Source of the DNA: Streptomyces venezuelae
GTDB taxonomy: Bacteria > Actinomycetota > Actinomycetes > Streptomycetales > Streptomycetaceae
DNA: 64,000 nucleotides
Direction: 5' to 3'
Assembly (NCBI RefSeq): GCF_008642375.1
Contig: NZ_CP029194.1
Span: 8,116,501 to 8,180,500 of the forward strand
This document shows, one piece after another, positions 59,739 to 64,000 of the stretch (within the stretch, counting starts at the first letter, position 1; the number at the start of each line of letters is the position of its first letter). The translations under genes were made by a program, and so were the position numbers. The notes under the pieces are model-generated. The model ran no database searches, was not told where the DNA came from, and saw nothing but the letters and a program-made list of their open reading frames with translations.

Positions 59739-60281
59739 ATGATCACCTGGCGCAGGCTCGGCGAAGCGGACTTCCCGCAGGTGGGGGAGTGGCTGTCCCA
59801 GTCGCACGTCGCACGCTGGTGGAACCACGAGACCTCACCCGAGGCCGTCGCGCGCGACTTCGGCCCGGCCGCCCGGGGCGAGGAGGCGTCGGAGGACCTG
59901 CTCGTCCTCCTCGACGGCCGGCCGATCGGCCTGATCCAGCGCTGCCGCTTCGCCGACTTCCCGGAGTACGAGGCCGAGCTGGCGGCCGCCGAGGTCGAGG
60001 TTCCGGACGGTGCGATGACGCTCGACTACCTGATCGGCGTTCCCGGTCTGACGGGTCGGGGCCACGGTGCGGAGCTGATCCGGGCGGTCGTCGCGGCGAC
60101 CTGGACCGACCACCCGCGGGCCACCACGATCATCGTCCCGGTCCACGCGGCCAACCGCCCGTCCTGGCGAGCCCTGGAGAAGGCCGGGCTTCGCCGTGTC
60201 GCCGAGGCCTCCCTCGAACCCGACAACCCGATCGACGACCGTGCCCACTACGTGTATCGGATCGACCGCCCTGGCGACTGA
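59739..60281 (+). CDS. AAC(6')-like GNAT acetyltransferase
   Basis: A 180-residue GNAT protein with 'ITWRRLGEADFPQVGEWLSQ', 'HVARWWNHE', the acetyl-CoA loop 'GVPGLTGRGHGAELIRAVV' and 'PVHAANRPSWRALEKAGLRRV'. This is the pattern of aminoglycoside 6'-N-acetyltransferases and close relatives. It may modify aminoglycosides or other amines. Adjacent to the chloramphenicol phosphotransferase, divergently placed. Confidence 0.85.
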   Translation: MITWRRLGEADFPQVGEWLSQSHVARWWNHETSPEAVARDFGPAARGEEASEDLLVLLDGRPIGLIQRCRFADFPEYEAELAAAEVEVPDGAMTLDYLIGVPGLTGRGHGAELIRAVVAATWTDHPRATTIIVPVHAANRPSWRALEKAGLRRVAEASLEPDNPIDDRAHYVYRIDRPGD

Positions 60282-60370
60282 CCCGCCCTAGTGCTGTGAC
60301 GGGGAAGGTTCACCGGGACGGGAAGTGAGGGGTTCGACCGTCCCGTGCGGGCCGTGGTGCCGCTGTCAGT

Positions 60371-60912
60371 TCAACGTTGAGTGCCGGCGATGAGAGCGTC
60401 GACTTCTTTGGCGAGGGCGGTGATGTCGACGGTCTGGGCGGTGTCGATGATCAGAGCGTGCCCGCCCGGTCCGAGCGGTCCTGGGTGGGCGGCCCAGACA
60501 GCGACGCGGTCGCTGACCTCCTTGCGGGTGAGGTCCTGGTCGGAGTGGCCTGGGTGGCGTTTGCGTGTCCGGAACCGTTCAGCGACAAGTTCGGTATCGC
60601 AGTCGCAGGACACCTCGACCAGCTGGGCGTCGAGGTGGTGGAGCCGGGCGGGGGCGGTGTCGCGGTGCCACCAGTTGACGAGGACGGCTCGCCCGGCGTC
60701 GGCAGCGAGTGCGAACAGGATGTCGTCGCCGGCCCGGCTCAGTCGGTGACGCCATGCCTGATCGCCGACGCCGAGGGAGTCGCAGAGCGATTCCAGGATC
60801 ACGTCTTTGTCGATGACCGGCAGGCCGAGTTCCGCGGCGAGCCGCGGGCCAGGGTGCTCTTGCCGCTGGCCGGCATACCGGAGACGATCACGAAGGCGTT
60901 GTCGATCGCCAC
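60371..60912 (-). pseudogene. AAA-type small-molecule kinase gene with a frameshift
   Basis: GTG near 60912 begins 'VAIDNAFVIVSGMPASGKST' with a P-loop, but the frame is lost right after 'GKSTLAR'. The sense resumes one base out as 'LAAELGLPVIDKDV', then 'ILESLCDSLGVGDQAWRHRL' and 'GRAVLVNWWHRDTAPARLHH' to the stop at 60371. A single missing G/C at about 60847 would explain it. Joined, it is about 180 residues of a Zeta-toxin/kinase-like ATPase. Whether this is a real mutation or a consensus error cannot be decided here. Confidence 0.7.
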
Positions 60913-61137
60913 GTCAGTGTGTCGCAGCCCGATTTCCTGGCTGCCTGGGGTGGTGGGAGTTGCTCGGGCAGCCCACGGACCCTGACCGGGTGCGCCACCC
61001 TGCCTCCCCACGATGGTTGGAAGCGTCGTCACTTCCGGCCAGCACACCGAGCGACCCGGTGAACGTTCACGGTCACAGCACTGGCGACCACCTGGCCGAC
61101 CCCGCCGAGAGGTGACGGCAACCGGGCCGCCCTCGGG

Positions 61138-62070
61138 CTACCCGCGGCCCCGTGGTCGCCACCCGGCCTCCGCCGGCACGGACCGTCGTCCCGCCTCGGC
61201 GAGCGCTTCGAGCAGCGTGGTGAGGGCGGGATGGCCCGGCGCGCCCTCACGGACGGCCGCCTGGACGGTCCTGACCGGGCGCGGGTTCCGTACCCTGCGC
61301 AGCACGACGTCCGTACGGCGGCGGCCCGCGCCGAGCCGCGGGACGAGGCCGACGCCCAGACCCGCCGCGACGAACCCCAGCGCGGTCGCGTAGTCCTCGC
61401 TGCCCGCCACGAAGTCCGGGCTGAACCCCGCCGCGGAGCACGCCCCGAGCACCACGTCGAGGCACGGCCCCTGAGGCTCGCTTCCGACCCACGGCTCGCC
61501 GGCGAGCTCGGCCAGGTCGAGGACGCGCCGCGCGGCCAGCGGGTGCCCCGGCGGCAGCGCGACGAGGTACTCGTCGTCGAGCAGCCGGACGAGGCGGAGG
61601 CCCGGGGCCGGGTCCTCGCGCGGCCTGACCACGACCGCGACGTCCGCGTCTCCCCGGGCGACCTCGGCGAGCGCCTCCTGGGGATCGAGCAGCGTGAGGT
61701 CGATCCGGACGCCCGGGTGCTCCCGGCGGAGCCGGGCCAGTGCGGGGGCCACCAGCGCGGGACCGACCGAGCCGAAGTAGCGGACGGCGAGGCTGCCGGT
61801 CCGGCCGGCCCGCAGATCGGCCAGGGCGGCTTCGGCCTCGGTGAGGTTGCGGCTGATGGCCGCGGCGTACTGGGTGAGGAGCAGGCCCGCCTCCGTCGGC
61901 CGTACCCCGCGGCCGGCCCGTTCGAGGAGTGCGGTTCCGGCCTCCCGTTCCAGGGCAGCCACCTGCTGGCTCACCGCGGACGGCGTGTACCCCAACTCCG
62001 CTGCCGCGGCGGTCACCGATCCGCTGGTGACCACGGCCCGCAGGATCTGCATCCGCCTCACATCAAGCAT
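61138..62070 (-). CDS. LysR-family regulator
   Basis: ATG at 62070; 310 residues. The N-terminal winged helix 'QILRAVVTSGSVTAAAAELG' and 'TPSAVSQQVAALEREAG' are typical, then 'LAVRYFGSVGPALVAPALARLRR' begins the substrate-binding domain. It is divergent from an EamA transporter gene 109 bases away, with a palindromic site between, so it probably controls that exporter. Confidence 0.9.
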   Translation of the reverse strand: MLDVRRMQILRAVVTSGSVTAAAAELGYTPSAVSQQVAALEREAGTALLERAGRGVRPTEAGLLLTQYAAAISRNLTEAEAALADLRAGRTGSLAVRYFGSVGPALVAPALARLRREHPGVRIDLTLLDPQEALAEVARGDADVAVVVRPREDPAPGLRLVRLLDDEYLVALPPGHPLAARRVLDLAELAGEPWVGSEPQGPCLDVVLGACSAAGFSPDFVAGSEDYATALGFVAAGLGVGLVPRLGAGRRRTDVVLRRVRNPRPVRTVQAAVREGAPGHPALTTLLEALAEAGRRSVPAEAGWRPRGRG

Positions 62071-62093
62071 GTAGCTCAGCTTAAGAGTGATGA

Positions 62094-62109
62094 ACCATCT
62101 TGTGATGGT
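62094..62109. promoter_or_regulatory. candidate LysR operator
   Basis: ACCATC-TTGT-GATGGT, a perfect 6-bp inverted repeat with a four-base spacer in the LysR/EamA intergenic region. A further palindrome CTTAAG lies at about 62080-62085. Confidence 0.5.
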
Positions 62110-62179
62110 GCTGAAGGGTGAGGGGGCGGCATCGTGGTTCTCCTCAGCCGGACGGGGTCCTGGGAAGGGGAGACCGAGA

Positions 62180-63118
62180 GTGAAGAGTGCCGAGGGCGGA
62201 GTGCGGGCCGGGGCCCGGATGGGCGTACTCGCTCTGTTGTGGGGCTCGACCTTCCTCTGGATCGAGCTGGCCCTGCGCGCCCTGTCCCCGCTCCAGGTCA
62301 CCGTGGCCCGCTGCCTCCTCGGCGCGGGCACGCTGCTCGTCCTGTGCCTGGTGACCCGGCTGCGCCTCCCGCGCGGCCGGGCCGTCTGGGGCCATGTCTT
62401 CGTGGCGGCCTTCTGGTGCAACGCCCTGCCCTTCGCCCTGTTCAGCCTCGGCCAGAAGACCGTCGGCTCCGGACTGGCCGGAGTGCTGAACGCGACGACC
62501 CCGCTCTGGTCCCTGCTGCTCGGCCTCGCCCTCGGTACGGAGCGGGGGCTCCGCCCCGTCCGCACGGGCGGCCTGCTGCTCGGCTTCACCGGCGTGGTGG
62601 TCATCTTCGCGCCGTGGCAGGGCACGGGTCGGGTCGGCTGGGGCGCCCTGGCCATCGTCGCGGCGGCGGCGAGCTATGCGGTGGGCTTCGCGTACATGGG
62701 CCGGCACCTCGTGGGGCGGGGCCACGCGACGCTCTCCCTCTCCTCGGCCCAACTCCTCGCCGCGACCGTCCTGACCGGCCTGAGCCTGCCGCTCGACGGC
62801 CGGCCCCCGGCCCACATCGCCGCGGAGAGCCTGATCGCGGTCGTGATCCTGGGGATCTTCGCCACGGGGATCACGTTCCACCTCACGTACCGGATCATCG
62901 CCGCCGAAGGCGCCACCAACGCCGCGACCGTCGGATATCTGCTGCCCGTGGTGTCGCTGGTCCTGGGATTCGTGGTGCTGGACGAGCCCTTCAGCCCGCG
63001 CGCGGCGGCGGGCATGGTGATCGTGCTGGTGGGCGTGGGCATGACGCGCCGCAGGAATCCGGCGCCCGGGAGGACCCGGCCACCGGCGCCGCGGTCACGG
63101 TCGTCCGTACGCGGCTGA
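62180..63118 (+). CDS. EamA/DMT-family transporter
   Basis: I start at the GTG at 62180, which has GGGGAGA ahead; the frame is open earlier but without membrane character. A 312-residue protein with ten hydrophobic helices in two EamA halves: 'MGVLALLWGSTFLWIELALR' and 'WGALAIVAAAASYAVGFAYM'. 'GLAGVLNATTPLWSLLLGL' and 'NAATVGYLLPVVSLVLGFVV' are the matching helices. It exports a small metabolite under LysR control. Confidence 0.88.
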   Translation: MKSAEGGVRAGARMGVLALLWGSTFLWIELALRALSPLQVTVARCLLGAGTLLVLCLVTRLRLPRGRAVWGHVFVAAFWCNALPFALFSLGQKTVGSGLAGVLNATTPLWSLLLGLALGTERGLRPVRTGGLLLGFTGVVVIFAPWQGTGRVGWGALAIVAAAASYAVGFAYMGRHLVGRGHATLSLSSAQLLAATVLTGLSLPLDGRPPAHIAAESLIAVVILGIFATGITFHLTYRIIAAEGATNAATVGYLLPVVSLVLGFVVLDEPFSPRAAAGMVIVLVGVGMTRRRNPAPGRTRPPAPRSRSSVRG

Positions 63119-63136
63119 CCGCTGCCGAGAGCAAGG

Positions 63137-63586
63137 TCATGCAGCGCCGAGGGCCTCGGCGAGACGTACGACCGGACGGCCCGACACCCCGGTCAGCACG
63201 CACTGCTGATGGTCGGTCAGAGCAGCCGCCGCGACCACCACCAGGACCATGTCCGCCTCGGCCTCCTCGCAGACCTCGGCGAGCTCACGGACCTTGCCGC
63301 TGCTCAGCAGCGTGCGCGAGGAGTACGGAAGAGCCATCTTCCCGACGCCGCCGGCCGAGACGCCACGCCGCTGCACGACCCGCCCCACGACCCGGGCGCC
63401 GCGCGCTGTCAGCTGCGCGTCCGCCTCGTCCATGACCGCGGCGTGCTGCTTCTCCTTCGCGGAGAAGTAGCCGACGAGGACGACGCGGGCCCCCGCAACC
63501 GCCACAGGGGGATCCGGCCGGCCGGCGGGAACCCGTCTCGCGCGACGAGCCGGACGGCGCCGACCGCGGCCTCGGAGCTGATGCAC
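63137..63586 (-). CDS. isolated HflX N-terminal-like domain
   Basis: GTG at 63586 is the earliest start; 149 residues. The part 'ARVVLVGYFSAKEKQHAAVM' and 'TARGARVVGRVVQRRGVS', then 'YSSRTLLSSGKVRELAEVCE' and 'ALTDHQQCVLTGVSGRPVV', follows the N-terminal domain of the GTPase HflX ('lGkGKveEL....aD.vif...L...Q'). The GTPase domain itself is absent. Either a stand-alone ribosome- or nucleotide-binding domain or a fragment. Start uncertain. Confidence 0.5.
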   Translation of the reverse strand: MHQLRGRGRRRPARRARRVPAGRPDPPVAVAGARVVLVGYFSAKEKQHAAVMDEADAQLTARGARVVGRVVQRRGVSAGGVGKMALPYSSRTLLSSGKVRELAEVCEEAEADMVLVVVAAAALTDHQQCVLTGVSGRPVVRLAEALGAA

Positions 63587-63655
63587 GCCCGCAGGCTACG
63601 CGCGCCGCCGCCCGCCGTGCCACGCGGTAACGCGCCGGCCGGGGTCCACGCCGCC

Positions 63656-64000
63656 TCAGCCGTCGCAGGACTCCAGGAGCGCCCGCCCGTGCCTGAGCAG
63701 CAGTTCGTCATCGGCGCAGCGGTAGCGGATCCTGCCCGTGCCGCCCGTGTTGTTGTGGCGGCGGACGGCGGCGAGCTCCTCGCGGACGACCGGGACGGCG
63801 GACCGGGCCGCGGAACCCATCCGTGCCCACACGCCCGCCACGTCCGGCCGGTTGTCGACGTGCGCGGACCAGGCGTGCAGCAGCACGGGCAGGGACTCGT
63901 CCTCGTCGCGGCCCGCCTCCCACAGGGCGGTCGCGAGGGCGCCCGCGACCCAGCCGCCGTTCTCCTCGGGGGACGCGACGAGCCGGCGCAGCTCGGGCAG
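63656..64000 (-). CDS. partial gene at window edge, helical repeat-like protein
   Basis: The frame is open from the window edge to the stop at 63656 (115 codons). The visible C-terminal part reads 'LPELRRLVASPEENGGWVAG', 'LLHAWSAHVDNRPDVAGVW' and 'DDELLLRHGRALLESCDG'. The alternation of Leu-rich helices resembles HEAT-like proteins of Streptomyces, but I do not recognise a named family. The N-terminus lies outside the window. Confidence 0.5.
   Translation of the reverse strand: MPELRRLVASPEENGGWVAGALATALWEAGRDEDESLPVLLHAWSAHVDNRPDVAGVWARMGSAARSAVPVVREELAAVRRHNNTGGTGRIRYRCADDELLLRHGRALLESCDG

Overview
The window is GC-rich (around 70% by eye), with strong third-position G/C bias, frequent GTG starts, purine-rich ribosome binding sites and gene content typical of Streptomyces: ectoine/hydroxyectoine genes, a SigB-type sigma factor with an RsbW-like partner, a terpene synthase-P450 cluster, fused SecDF, a mycothiol-type maleylpyruvate isomerase and a chloramphenicol phosphotransferase. 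I assign it to a Streptomyces or close relative. The mixture of stress, detoxification, resistance and transposon-scar genes suggests accessory chromosome rather than core. No rRNA, tRNA or CRISPR array was seen.

Layout. 0-5.7 kb: a reactive-sulfur (persulfide) detoxification regulon: DUF302 protein, thioredoxin, rhodanese, a CstB-like persulfide dioxygenase-rhodanese, a membrane rhodanese, a TauE exporter and a CstR-type repressor. Six copies of an operator ATACCC-N4-GGGTAT lie at the promoters. 5.9-7.3 kb: an FMN reductase and gene remnants. 7.3-12.3 kb: a terpene operon (class I synthase, two P450s, polyprenyl diphosphate synthase). 12.8-15.2 kb: N-formylglutamate amidohydrolase, then a divergent anti-sigma-type kinase and SigB-family sigma factor. 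15.2-21.5 kb: one long ectABCD-ehuBCDA operon joining synthesis and uptake of ectoine and hydroxyectoine. 21.9-26.5 kb: secreted endonuclease, Lrp regulator, asparaginase, aspartase. 26.5-36 kb: a broken adenylyltransferase, a secreted cholesterol oxidase with a KstR-like site, and small metabolic and envelope genes. 36.2-39.1 kb: an RNA-repair trio (T4 Rnl1-like ligase, kinase-phosphatase, RNase HI with a Cys/His tail). 39.4-51.4 kb: acyl-CoA metabolism, TetR regulators, SecDF and a macrolide-type glycosyltransferase. 51.5-52.5 kb: a scar with a shattered acyl-CoA synthetase, an internally deleted IS481-type element and a MITE-like repeat. 52.6-56.3 kb: two tandem DUF4139 (MuiA-like) genes. 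57.1-59.0 kb: a lower-GC island with a 64-aa Cys-containing peptide gene, a hairpin and a radical SAM/SPASM gene, which I read as a small, probably undescribed RiPP system. 59-64 kb: antibiotic-modifying enzyme families, a LysR/EamA pair, an isolated HflX N-domain and a partial gene at the edge.

The best candidate for a new system is the peptide/radical SAM pair at 57.5-59.0 kb. The best supported regulatory story is the CstR regulon. Several unrelated genes carry single-base frameshifts in G/C runs. Some of these may be consensus errors rather than real pseudogenes, so those calls should be checked against reads.
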